Of a stretch of 64,000 nucleotides of DNA, positions 32,220 through 42,706 are shown in pieces. The notes beneath the pieces are model-generated. The model ran no database searches and had not been told where the DNA came from. It saw only the letters and a program-made list of their open reading frames with translations. Position 1 is the first letter of the stretch, and each line of letters opens with the position of its first letter. The stretch is from Neoceratodus forsteri. Lineage: Eukaryota; Chordata; Ceratodontiformes; Ceratodontidae. The position numbers were made by a program, and so were the translations under genes. The stretch covers positions 1,091,443,001 through 1,091,507,000 of the forward strand of contig CM057453.1 in assembly GCA_016271365.2 (NCBI GenBank), written 5' to 3'.

Positions 32220-34960
32220 TATACCAGTGGGGTGCAGGGAGGGAATGCCCTCTGACCTTGAGAGGTCCTGGCTCTGGAATAACTAGGGTAGCTCTTGACG
32301 AGCTGCGGCGTGATCAGGATCGGTGCAGTACGGTGAATGGAGTTGGATAGGCCTATGGGGATAGGCCACGCGGGGAGACTTAAAGGTGAGCTGGCATGTC
32401 TGACACATGAGTCAGCTTCTTCCAGGTTGAGTAGGAAGCCAGGGTACAGCTCACATGTGTGAGTAAGTCTGGAGAGCACCAGTGAAAGTCTGCAGGCCTT
32501 ATTAACTGTGAGGCTAACCTTGTTGAGGGCAGTCTGATCTGCTGAGCCATAGACCGGAAGGCCATAGTCAATGAGAGACATGACAGAGGAGGTGACAGCC
32601 AGGCGGAGGGCATCAGGAGGGAGGCATTTCTTGTGCCGGTAAAGAATGCCTAAGCGTGAGTTGGCGACAAATTTAGGTCAGATATGTCCATGGAATGAAA
32701 GTGCAGGTCAAAGGTTATACCAAGATATTTATGGGACTGCACCTGGTCAATGACGAGATTGGGTGTGGAGTGGACAGCTAAGGGAACCCTTGCTGTACTT
32801 ATTTTTGGGGGTGGGAGAAGAGCATCGTTTTGTTTTCTTAAGGTTGATAACAAGTCGGGTGCTCAGTGAACCAGGTAGCTGCAGAGTCAAAGACTAGTTG
32901 GAGGGAGTTCTGTAGCAGCATGGGGTCATTGTGGGAGGCAACCAGAACAGCATCATCAGCATAGAGAAGCATCTTACCCGCATAACTGCTGGGTAGGGAG
33001 TTAAGAAAGAGAGAATAGTAGGTGTCCAAGAATTGAGCCCTCGGCACCCCAGAGCAAGGGGCATGTTTCAGAGAGAGAACCGTTGACTTTCACACGTTGG
33101 GAGCGGGTGGACAGATAGTTGGTGCACCAGGAACAGGTCCTGAGGCAAAAGCCTATTAGGTCGAGGTGGAGAGCAAAAGAGGATGCTAAACGGTATCAAA
33201 TGCTTTAGACAGGTCAATGAATATAGCACCAGCCAGGGCACCAGAGTCCAAGGAGGCATGGAGGAAGTTGGAAAATTCCAGGAGTGCTGTATTGGTACCT
33301 ATAACCTGCTCTGAACCCGTGTTGTTCAGGGCAGAGAACATTGTACTTATAGAGGTAGTCAGAGACTTGGGACGCCACAATTTTCTCTAACGCTTTAGAG
33401 AGGGGAGAGGATTGAGATGGTCGTAGTTACCGGAAGAGTCCTGTCACCACCTTTATGGACAAGGGGTAACTGTGGCAATCTTCCAGGCAGAGGGAATTGT
33501 CCGAGACAGAGTGATTTGTTGAAAATGCACGTAATAGGTAAGAGGACCTGATCCAGAACCTGGACGTAAAAGGCAGGGATCATGTGAGTCATTACCGATG
33601 GTGTTAGCTTTAGGGCTTTTAGCAAGTAAGGCCTAGCTTCTTGCATGGTGACACGACGAGGTGGAAAGAGGCTGGCAATGGGTGGTTGTACAGATGGAGG
33701 AGGTGGACTGAAAAAGTTACCAGGAAGTACTGAGCTAAGGCTCGATAAAGGAGTTATTGAGGTGGGTGAATGAGGGCAGGGTCAGAGAGACGGTACCATT
33801 GATGTTGAGAACAGAAGGAGGGGGACTGGGGAGTGACCATTCAGTTGCTTGATGTTGTCCCAGAAGCACCTGGGGTTCCCCAGGAGGAGGTAGAGAGGCT
33901 TGGTAGTATTCCGCCTTTGCTTTGTGGATGGCCCAGGTGCACTGGTTGCGGGCGGCAGCATAGGACTGCCTGTCAGCTGAACGGCAGTAGCACACAGCAA
34001 GGTGTTAAAGATTGTCGCTGCTTGTTGCCACAGTAGGGCAGGGGTGATCCAAGGGGCATGTTTCACTTTGGACCTCCTAGCAGTTATGGGAGCAAGATAT
34101 CACAGGCAAAGTTGAAAGTGCTTACAAAGAAGGCCAGGGCCAAGTCAGTGTTGGTTGCCCTCGTCAGAGGGACCAATCAGTGTGGGCAAGGAAGCCCAAG
34201 GCTTATGAGTCCCTGAGGCCTAAGCCGCTTTCGAGAGGTGGTTTTGACTGGGGATGAGGGCTTAGGGGTTTCCCAGTTGAAAAGCACAGGGAGGTCACTG
34301 AGGCAGTCAGGAGGATTTGGATGTTGTGGATGCGGATTGGCCCGTTGGTGAGGACCACATCCAGGAGGGTGCTTGTCCCCCTGGGTTTTTTTCTAGTAGG
34401 CTGTGTGACCAGTTGAGTTAGGTCAATTGAATCAGAGGCCTCAGGTGGGAGAGGACGAGGGGCAGAGCCAGTTTATATTCAAGTCGCCCACCAAGATTTG
34501 GTCTGACGAGTTGGGTAGGGAGTGAGGTAGTCAATTAGTGGCCCAGGGCCTGGGATTGGTTCTTGGGGGTATGGTAGGCTATGGTTAGGAATAATGGGCC
34601 TCTAGCTGGGACAGGGACAGCTTTAGAGTAAGTGTCTGGGCCTCATGGTCGAGGTCAGGGTGGGGGTGGTAGCCCCATGAGAGAATCCTTCAAATAGAAG
34701 ACACAGCCCCCACCTCTCCTGCCGACACGGTCCAACCGGTGGAGAGTGTAGCCGGGGAGAGAGACATGAGAGTTAGGAGTGGAGGGAGACAGCCAGGTTT
34801 CAACCAGGGCAACAACATCAGGTTTATGAAGCGTCACCCAGCAGTGTAGAGAGTCCAGTTTTTTCAGGAGGCTACAGATGTTCATAGAAGCAATGCGAAG
34901 CCCAGGAGATTTCAGGGGGAGGACCAGTGCTGCCAGGCCCGGGATTGGGGTGGACATTGC
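32220..34960 (-). pseudogene. ORF2 of the minus-strand LINE (endonuclease and RT)
   Basis: Pieces in order on the minus strand: 34957-34655 (endonuclease start), 34066-33735 (post-endonuclease linker, APWITPALLWQQAATIFNTL), 33646-33395 (TCIFNKSLCLGQFPLPGRLP, before RT), 33380-33186 (FIDLSKAFDTV), 33047-32838 (MLLYADDAVLVASHNDPM), 32853-32650 (HKYLGITFDLHFHS) and 32581-32219 (YGLPVYGSADQ, VNKACRLSL). Frameshifts lie between pieces. No separate ORF1 was recognised upstream. Confidence 0.78.
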
Positions 34961-35704
34961 CTGACAGGAGCAGGAGGAGGAGGGCTGATCTGGGAGTGCA
35001 CAATGGCGGGATAGCTGACGATTGGAGAGGGGTGATGAGGGTGATCACAAGTGAAAACAGCTACTAGAGAGCAGTAAAATGTGACAAGTGAGGTATTGGG
35101 AGCAAATTGTTCAAACTTAATCAGGCTCCCTCTAGTGGCAAAACAATATAAGGAGCTAATGGAGAAGATCAAGCACAGGCAAAAGATTAACTTGCTGGGG
35201 GCGGGCTGGTAGTGGGTGTGGGGAGAAGAGCAAATGGGCTGTGGGCTATCAGGTACTATTGTGATTCAAAAAAGAAGGTGATTACTAGCAGGGCAAACTG
35301 AAATTCTGCACACAGGAAAAGCACTTAGAAGTTAAACAGTCCTCAAATGAGTTTTTCACAGGGGGGTAATTCAGTTACAACTGGAAATGCACTTTACAAA
35401 TTAACAAACAGTCCCCAGTGAGATTTGCACAGGGGGATTTCAGATAGAACACAGGTCCTGGGCTTGCAGTGACTCTAAGCTTTTAAATAGTTACAGGCAA
35501 ATGCAAATAGTTTTAGCTGGTTCGTTTTAAAAGTTTCAAAATCAGGCACAAAAGTAACAGTTCTGCTCCGTTTGAGCCTGGGCAGCAACTTGAGGTGCTA
35601 CTCTGGCCGGGATTCATGCGCTGAGCAGGGGAGCTTGTGGCTGTTTCAGAAAAGATGCCAGATGGCCAACGATGGTGGCAGCAGCCTGGATCAAGGTAGA
35701 AATT

Positions 35705-35972
35705 ACCTGGTGTGTCTCGGGTTGAGGGCTTCTGTGGGAGAGGGCTTCAGAGCAGGCCTCGCGACCTCTGGTCTCCCTCAGGAGGGGTGGTCTCTGGTGT
35801 GTCTGGGTTGGGGCTTCTAGGCAGGGGAGGGCTTCAGAGCAGGCCCTCGCGACCTCCGTCTCCTCAGGGAGGGTGGTCTCTGGTGTGTCTCGGGTTCGGG
35901 GCTTCTGCGGGCAGGGAGGGCTTCAGAGCAGGCCCTCGCGACCTCCGGTCTCCTCAGGGGAGGGGGGTGGTC
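35705..35972 (-). repeat. Three tandem GC-rich monomers of about 88 bp at the LINE 5' end
   Basis: Units start CTGGTGTGTCTCGGGTTG (35709), again near 35793 and 35879, each containing GAGGGCTTCAGAGCAGGCC and CGCGACCTC and closing with GGGTGGTCT. They lie between the LINE body and its 5' target duplication, so they belong to the LINE rather than to the DIRS. Tandem 5' UTR monomers are known promoters in some LINEs; promoter role here is inference. Confidence 0.82.
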
Positions 35973-35975
35973 TCT

Positions 35976-37260
35976 GTTCTCTGGACCTACAGGACGTGTT
36001 CTTTCACGTCCTTATCCGTCCGTCTCACCAGAGATTCCTTCACTTTCGAGCAGAGGGATCCCTTTATGAGTTCTGAGCCATGCCCTTCGGCCTTTCTCTT
36101 GCTCCCAGGGTCTTCACCAAATGCATGGCAGTGGTGATAGCATTTCTGCGGCGCCGAGGGTCCGGGTGCACCTTACCTGGACGACTGATAGCAGCCCCCT
36201 CCAGACTGGAGGTGGAGCGGTCCAGAGATCTGGCCCTCCAGGTTTGCTCTCAGATCGGCCTTCTCATCAACGAGGCCAAGTCGGAACTGGGGCCGAAGCA
36301 GGTGATACATTTCATCAGGGCAGAGCTCGACTCTCTTCGAGCCAGAACACGACTCCCGGCGGACAGGGCCGAGGTTCTTTCCTCCTTTGCCCAATCATTT
36401 CTAATTGGGCAATCGTGCCCTGCCCGGGACTTCCTGCGCCTCCTGGGTCTCATGACGGCCTGTACCAGCGTGGTCCGTTGGGCCCGCTGGCACATGCATC
36501 CCCTTCAGTGGGGATTGGTCAGCCAGTGGTCACAGCACTGCGATCCATTGGACCAGCTAGTGACGGTGACCCAGGGGATGTGGAACGCTCTCCAGTGGTG
36601 GACCGTTCCAGTCCATTTGCAGGAGGGCATCCCATTTGTCAGCCCCGAGCCGACGGTCTCTCTATCGACCGACGCCTCTCTGATGGGTTGGGGTGCCCAT
36701 CTGGGGGAGCACAGAGCGCATGGCCTCTGGTGCCCTCGGGAGTCCCGATGCCATATCAACCTGCTGGAGCTTCGGGCGGTTGGTCTAGCCCTCACCGCCT
36801 TTGCTCCGTTTCTGCGGGGTCAAGTGGTTCAGGTCCAGACGGACAATACCACGACCATGTACTACCTAAACCGCCGGGGCGGGATGTGCTCCATGCCTCT
36901 GTGCAAGGAAGCTCTCCACATTTGGTCACTCGTGCGCAGCCTGGAGGCGGATCTCCTAGCCATCCATGTGGCAGGAGCCTCCAACTCTCTGGCCGATGCC
37001 CTAAGCCAGATAGGGGCTGTGTCCCACGAGTGGTCTCTCCTGCTGGAGGTAGTACAAGATCTGTTCTCCCACTGGGGCACACCTCAGGTGGACCTGTTTG
37101 CCTCCAGGAAGAATGCGAAGCTGAGGCTGTTTCATGCCCGCCCCCCTCAGCAGGGTTCGCTGCAGGGGGATGCCTTCTCGAGGCCGTGGACCCCGGGCCT
37201 CTTCTGCGCCTTTCCCCATTTCCCTTGATCCACAAGGTGCTTCAAGGCTAGGAGGGACAA
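35976..37260 (+). pseudogene. DIRS copy B RT-RNase H, continued
   Basis: Resumes LDLQDVFFHVLIRPSHQRFL, then a stop, then from 36080 MPFGLSLAPRVFTKCMAVVI. The YLDDW box is altered: the text near 36172 gives CTLPGRLIAA in the main frame, while YLDD needs another frame, so a one-base change hits the active site. RNase H follows (STDASLMGWGAHLG, LELRAVGLALTAFAPF, VQTDNTTTMYYLNRRGG, LADALSQIG), then QVDLFASRKNAKL and VILVAPDWPRQCW with a frame break near 37228. Confidence 0.88.
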
Positions 37261-37299
37261 GGCGCAGGTGATTCTGGTAGCCCCAGACTGGCCCCGCCA

Positions 37300-38458
37300 A
37301 TGCTGGTATCCAGAACTCCTCAGCCTCAGCTCCAGGTTCCTGAGGCAGCTTCCAGCTCACCCGGACCTGTTATCAGTCAATCAGGGGAAGGTGTTCCATT
37401 CAGACCTTCAATCCCTGCACCTGACGGCCTGGTTCCTGAGCGGCTAGAGTTCCAGGCCTTGGGTCTTTCCGACAAGGTCCTCAATGTAGTTGAGGCGTCC
37501 CGTAAGGAGTCGACCAGAAAATGCTATGCCTTCAGATGGAAGAGATTCTCCATTTGGTGTCAGGGCAAGGGCCTGGACCCTTCCTCCTGTTCCTTGGCAA
37601 GCATTTTGGACTACCTATGGTCCCTTTCTCAGCAAGGGCTTAGGTCGACGACCCTAAAGGTGCACCTGGCAGCCATCTCTGCTTACCGGGCGCGGGCCGG
37701 GAAGCAGTCAGTGGCGCAGGAGTCGGTGGTTGGGCGCTTTTGCAAAGGCCTGGATCACATATCCCCTCCAGTGCGTGAACCTCCATCTCCGTGGGATCTA
37801 CTGCTGGTATTGGCAAAGCTCATGGGCAAGCCATTCCGAACCAGTGCACAGGTGTGACATCTCTCACCTGTCATGGAAGACTGCCTTCTTGGTGGCTATC
37901 ACGTCAGCCAGAAGGATGGGAGAGCTGCAGGCGCTTTCCATCGAGTCTCCTTACCCGGTCTTCCACAGGGACAAGGTTGTCCTGCGCCCCCACCCGAAAT
38001 TCCTTCCGAAGGTGGTGTCGGAGTTTCACCTTAACCAGGTGTTGACTCTGCCGGTGTTCTACCCCAATCACACCTCGGAGGCCGAAGGACGCTCGCTTAC
38101 TATAAGGAGCGCACGGCTGAAGTCCGGGGGAGAGGTTCGCCAGCTGTTTGTCACCTACGCTGAAGCCGCACCTGGCAGACCTGCAGCCAAGCGGACGATA
38201 AGCAGGTGGGTCACCTCCTGCATAGATCTCTGCTATAGGTTGGCAGGCATGGAGACTCCTAGAAGGATAAGAGCTTATTCTTCCTGCCATACCGCTGCAT
38301 CGGTAGCTGCTTCCAGGGACGTCCCTATCCAGGATATCTGCAGGGCTGCTACCTGGAAGTCGGCACATACCTTTATAACCCACTACCACATCGACCTTGA
38401 GTCATGCCGGGATGCTGGTTTTGGGGCCTCGGTTCTCCAGTCTCTGTTTCCTAAGTAG
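37300..38458 (+). pseudogene. DIRS copy B tyrosine recombinase, catalytic motif lost
   Basis: 37300-37857 carries the N-terminal half (VVEASRKESTRKCYAFRWKR, STTLKVHLAAISAY). 37730-38458 overlaps it in another frame and runs to the end (VAITSARRMGELQALSIESP, HPKFLPKVVSEFHLNQ, RAATWKSAHTFITHYHIDLE). The catalytic H-x-x-R reads Y-S-S-C here, whereas the sister copy at 58608 keeps H-S-T-R; at the His and Arg codons the differences are consistent with C-to-T change. The YR is otherwise well kept. It presumably lost activity after insertion. Confidence 0.9.
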
Positions 38459-38502
38459 GGGGTGTGCGCCTTGCCTCCCTCCTCCCGGAGAACTGCTAGG
38501 AG

Positions 38503-38603
38503 TCTGCCAGAAAGTGTGGAGGAACAACATATCCATGTCCCTAGAAATACAGGTTACTCACCTGTAACAGGAGTTCTAGGAATGATATATGTTGTTCATC
38601 CAC
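38503..38603 (+). repeat. Internal complementary region of DIRS copy B
   Basis: TGCCAGAAAGTGTGGAGGAA to CATGTCCCTAGAA is the complement of the left end. ATACAGGTTACTCACCTGTA to TTGTTCATCCACAC is the complement of the right end. The join at about 38546 defines the termini. Confidence 0.92.
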
Positions 38604-38654
38604 ACGACCCACCCGACCTCCCCGGCTTCAACGCACAACTTGAGCTTCCAGCGG

Positions 38655-38828
38655 GCCAGATCTGGTGTCATGGGGCGGAGCTGAGAGTTTTATCACCCGG
38701 GTGGGTGGGAGGGAGCCAGCTTGAAGACCTTCCGGCAAGATTTAAAGCGGCAAGGATACCTGCCAGAAAGTGTGGATGAACAACATATACCATTCCTAGA
38801 ACTCCTATTACAGGTGAGTAACCTGTAT
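38655..38828 (+). repeat. Right inverted terminal repeat of DIRS copy B
   Basis: Inverted partner of 25770-25930, ending CAGGTGAGTAACCTGTAT at 38828. Contains GTGAGT at 38814-38819. Confidence 0.92.
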
Positions 38829-38969
38829 TTACGGTTCTGTAGAGAACTTGCCAAAGTGTTGATGGTAGAAGGGTGACAAGAAGGAGGTATAAGGAAATGC
38901 AGAGTGTGGAAGACGGGGAGGTATATCAAGTAAAATGGAAGGAAGCGGGAAAGGCAGAGAGGGGAACAT
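38829..38969 (+). other. Unassigned junction between DIRS copy B and L2 copy B
   Basis: About 140 bp of purine-rich sequence. It is not the missing 3' end of CR1 copy A, nor recognisable DIRS or L2 text. Confidence 0.5.
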
Positions 38970-39255
38970 CCCTCTGAAGATCCTCAGCAATGGTAGGGCT
39001 GTGGATAGCAACTACTTAATCCTTGAGGAAATCAACAATCACTTTGTAACTGCTGGCCTAGCTTTTGACTCTTCGCCTTATACAGTCTGTGGTAGCAACC
39101 AAGACTGTAATAACATTGACTTGCAAACTTTGACCCGCCCTCTCCAGTTGTGCCCACTTAGCTATAACAAAGTCAGAGATTCACTTCCTAACATGGACAT
39201 TGGAAAACATGCGGGAGACGATGGTCTAGAACCTGTTTTTCTTAAACTAGGCAAT

Positions 39256-40985
39256 CTTCCTGGACATAAGTCTCCACCACTCATTCACACGAGTGGGATT
39301 AGCGCCGGAGGCACTAAGACCCATCGGGAGCAAACTCTCCGAGACCACTTCCTTTGCAAATCAGTCTTTTGACTCAGGGTTCGTTGGTCCATCCCAACCT
39401 GAAATCACCTCACCTTCATGCTTGGCTCCTGAAGAGATAGAAGTGAATCGGTTCAACGTCTCTCGTAGAGTCTCAGACATCCTTCTGGCTGCTCGAAGCC
39501 AGCCACCCGAAAACGACGCTCCAAATGGAAACGTTCTCTGGTGTGCAAAATCCTCTGAACCTTTTCCTGTCCTCCTGGCAGGGTTCTGAGTATCTTTTGA
39601 CCTGTCAAACTTAGGTCTTCAGTACTCCACAGTTAAAGTTCACCTTAGTGCCATCTCAGCGTTCCATGAGCCGTTTCTTCCTTAACTCTGGCTCAGTTAC
39701 CTATGGTGAAGAGATTTCTTAGGATTCTCCATACCAGACCCCTGTTAAGCGTCCAGTTGCAGCCTGGGACATTAACCTGGTGCTGGACATGCTCACTGAA
39801 GCCTTCAACCCTTAGCTACCTGTGAGCTAAAATTTCTTACCTGGAAGACTGCCTTCCTGGTGGCCATTACCTCAGCCCGTGAGGGTCTCTGAGATACATG
39901 CCCTGTTACGGACCCTCCGTGATACTGTATTCCATAAAGACAAGGTAGTTCTCCGTACTCATCCTAAATTTCTTCCCAAGGTTGTGTCAGAATTCCATCT
40001 AAACCAACCTCTGGTACTTCCCGCTTATCTAATTTCCAAAATGAAGGGAACGAGCTCTTCATTCCTTGGATGTTAAGAGAGCCTTTGGCGGTTCTATTTA
40101 GATAGAACCAAGGATGTTCGCAAGACTCAGCAACTGTTCGCTTTTCAGCGACACCGCTGGGTCAACCTGTCGCTATTAGATGCATCTTCATGGTTAGTGG
40201 CATGCCTTCGTCATTGCTATTCCATGGCTCAAGTTAAATTAGAAGGTAGAGTGTACGCTCACTCTACTAGGGCGGTCGCGGCATCCCTAGCGGAAATTCG
40301 CAATGTTCCAATTGCAGATATATGCAACGCCGCCACCTGGAGCTCAGTGCATACCTTCAAGCACTATGCATTGATGTTCATGCTAGGCGACATTCCGCAT
40401 TCGCAGAACTATCCTTAACGGGCTTCATCTTAGACGTGTGAGCTCTGGCTCTCTGCGCCTTTTGGGGATTATCAGCTTGGTACTCTCACTAGTGTGAATG
40501 AGGTGGAGACTTATGTCCAGGAAGATAGGAAATATTACCTCACCGATCTCTTGATCTTCTTGACGAGTCTCCACCACTCATTCACACGCCCACCCTCCAT
40601 CCCCGAGCTCACCGCTGTATTGGTCTTACCCTCAGATCTTTAGGCCGTGAGGGACTTCTTTGCTGACCCTTCTTACACGGGTCATACGGACTATCTTATG
40701 TCCGTTTTTTAATGTTGGGTTTACTCTTTACGTTAGTTGCGCTGCACCTCCTTGGTAAAAAAGGTACTGAGGCGGTTGGAGGGTCATCGCCGAGATGGTC
40801 ATTACCGCTCGAGCCGCTGCTCGCGGCGCCGTGTCTCGCGGCGCCGTCTCTAGCGCCGACCCTCCAGCAAAAAGTTTGCTCCCGATGGGTCTTAGTGCCT
40901 CCGGCGCTAATCCCACTCGTGTGAATGAGTGGTGGAGACTCGTCCAAGAAGATCAAGAATTACGGTAGCTACGTAATTTTCCTAT
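39256..40985 (+). mobile_element. Small DIRS, third family, internally deleted (copy C)
   Basis: Left end from CTTCCTGGACATAAGTCTCC, with ACTCATTCACACGAGTGGGA, TTAGCGCCGGAGGCACTAAG and CGGGAGCAAACT, is mirrored at about 40868-40985. The ICR at about 40488-40590 joins the complements of both ends. Only the YR region lies between: left repeat passes almost directly into YR text at about 39390. Gag and RT-RH are gone, so it is a 1.73-kb non-autonomous derivative that must have used proteins of another copy. It is inserted in L2 copy B without evident duplication. The right repeat holds a GC-rich GGCGCC-containing stretch. Confidence 0.9.
39390..40420 (+). pseudogene. Tyrosine recombinase remnant of DIRS copy C
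   Basis: Pieces: VSRRVSDILLAARSQPPEND (39459), the core with VVLRTHPKFLPKVVSEFHLN (39945), then HSTRAVAASLAEIRNVPIAD, ICNAATWSSVHTF and a following Tyr (40259-40370). The H-x-x-R motif is intact; the frame is not. Its stops fall between, not inside, conserved blocks. Confidence 0.78.
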
Positions 40986-41103
40986 CTCGTCCTCACCGCC
41001 CCTATCCTCCACATACGCAATCTTTCCATTTCCACTGCCATTGTTCCCTCCTGCTGGAAATCTGCCCATGTCCTCCCATTATTGAAGTCGGGGACCAATG
41101 CGA

Positions 41104-42435
41104 CCTAAACAACTACAGGCCCATTTCAATGTTACCTGTCCTCTCCAAAGTCCTCAAAAAGCTAGTTTACTCCCAAATGAAACTCCATATTGAATCATCT
41201 TCAGTCCTCAACCCTGTGCAATCTGGTTTCTGACCCAACCATAGTGCAGTTACTGCTCTAGCCAAAGTTACCAGTGAATGGATCGCAGCCATGGACTCCC
41301 AAGAAAGTTACTGGTGCAGTATTTTTAGATCTCAGCAAAGCGTTCAACACTGTTGACCACACTCTGTTAGTCTCAAGCCTAATAAAAGTAGATGCCACCC
41401 CCCCTTGCTGCCGAATGGTTTGCCAGCTACCTCTCTGGAAGGACCCAGAAAGTAAAAGCTGGTGTCCTCTTTTCTGCATCCCTCCCAGTTGGGGGAGTCC
41501 CGCAAGGCTCCATGTACATCAATAACCTTGACGCACATGTATCCTAGTGCCATCTGCATTTCTTTGCTGCTGATACTGTACTGTATCCATGAGGCCCTAC
41601 ACTGGCTGAAGTGAGGGATGTACTCCAAACCGACTTTGCACAACTAGAAATCATCCTAATCAATGCCAAACTACTCCTCAATGCCAAGAAAACTAAGGTC
41701 ATGATCTTTGCCCCAAACACCACCTCCACTTCCTTTGCAAACATGCACAAAGAATTCATCACTGCCTCCCTAGGTGAACCCCTTGAAATCACCTCCAAAT
41801 TTAAATATCTTGGTATGTGGCTAGACAACAAGCTTTTCTTTCACGACCACCTCGACATTCTGGCAATGAGGCTAAAAATTAGGCTAGGTTTCTTCTTCCA
41901 TAACAAGTCCCTCTTTCCATTAGATACCAGAACTAGGCTGGTCCAGGCCACTTTCTTGCCGCTACTCGACTATGGAGATCTAATCTATTCCTCCACAGCG
42001 GCCTCAGGACTCGACAAACTAGATGTCCTCTACCTCCGCGCCATACGGTTCATGACAGACCTACCCTACCGAACCCACCATTGTGATTTGTACCTAGCCG
42101 CTGGCTGGGCATCAGTCTCAACTAGACGCACGCTTCATGCTGGTATCTGGACTCTTAAGCTACTCCTGAACAAGCTCCCGAACTATCTCACAGCCCTTTT
42201 CTGTATTTCCCATAGCGCCTACTCTCTTAGGAAAAATGACCTTCTCCTCGATGTACTGAGAACTCGCACCTCACTCGGCAAGCGGGCCATATCGAGCATA
42301 CTCCCAATTATCTGGAACCAGCTCCAAGGCGTACTGAAGCTTCCTGGTACTGTCCCTGTCAGCCTATTTAAAAGGTTGCCTGCAGCAAAAATAAGATACA
42401 TGCAGCTGCTTCTAAATCCCAGCTCACTGCCCTAA
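41104..42435 (+). pseudogene. L2 copy B RT and C-terminal region
   Basis: RT fingers and palm are read across several frames from 41104, with the active-site aspartate pair damaged. 41611-42435 covers the thumb and C-terminal domain: LLLNAKKTKVMIFAPN, KYLGMWLDNKLFFHDHLD, RTRLVQATFLPLLDYGDLIY. Parallel to 16935-17722 in copy A, but without its break. Confidence 0.82.
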
Positions 42436-42706
42436 CCATAGCCCACTGCTTCCTCTTACTTACCTAGAAATCAGCTGCCTTGATACTCCGAAACAAGCAC
42501 TTTGTACCTTTTTATCTGTACTTGTATTTTTCTAGGTCGTTGCATTTGTATGCAACATGTTAATGCTTGTCCATAATTCTGTACTTGAATTTGTACGTTT
42601 TTTTTCAGTTATGCAATCTGTAACTACCTGTCTCTGTCAAAGGACCTCCTTGTGAATGAGCTTGCTCAATGGAGTTTTCCTACAATAAACTTGAACTTGA
42701 CCCTAC

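Larger units (their letters stand above)
31772..35975 (-). mobile_element. L2-superfamily-like LINE with 5' tandem monomers, minus strand
   Basis: On the minus strand: three GC-rich repeats at the 5' end (35705-35972), a non-coding leader, AP endonuclease (34957 down: GLRIASMNICSLLKKLDSLH, DVVALVETWLSP), RT (33380-33180: GAIFIDLSKAFDTV; about 32985: LLYADDAVLVAS) and C-terminus to about 32220. The 3' tail at 31772-31790 is a TAAA-type repeat (ATTTATTT on the plus strand). GTTCT at 31767-31771 and 35976-35980 is a short target duplication. It appears close to full length (4.2 kb). The catalytic box reads YADD. Exact clade within the CR1/L2 group is uncertain. Confidence 0.85.
25770..38828 (+). 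mobile_element. DIRS-like retrotransposon, second family (copy B), with two nested LINEs
   Basis: The left terminal repeat (25770-25930) and right terminal repeat (about 38655-38828) are inverted copies: CATCCACACTTTCTGGCAGG, AAGGTCTTCAAGCTGGCTCC and GGTGATAAAACTCTC recur in mirror form. The ICR at about 38503-38600 joins the complements of both ends. Inside are Gag-like ORF1, RT-RNase H and YR, split by a CR1 (28059-31028) and a minus-strand LINE (31772-35975). Without these the length is about 5.9 kb, the same as copy A. Its ends differ from copy A, so it is a separate family, shared with the copy at 51476-58860. Confidence 0.94.
38970..42700 (+). mobile_element. L2-type LINE (copy B), split by a small DIRS
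   Basis: Same family group as L2 copy A: ILEEINNHFVTAGLAFDSSP (39019), then after the DIRS at 39256-40985 RPISMLPVLSKVLKKLVYSQ, AVFLDLSKAFNTVDHTLLVS, FAADTVLY (FADD mutated, about 41562), KYLGMWLDNKLFFHDH, STRRTLHAGIWTLKLLLNKL. It ends CAATAAACTTGAACTTGA at 42700, a tandem tail typical of L2. 5'-truncated. Frameshifts and stops are frequent, but 41611-42435 is a clean 274-codon stretch. Confidence 0.87.

Noticed and set aside
25770..38828. Retrovirus or LTR retrotransposon interpretation
   Set aside because: Terminal repeats are inverted rather than direct, no protease, DDE integrase or envelope text is present, and a tyrosine recombinase and ICR are; this is DIRS.
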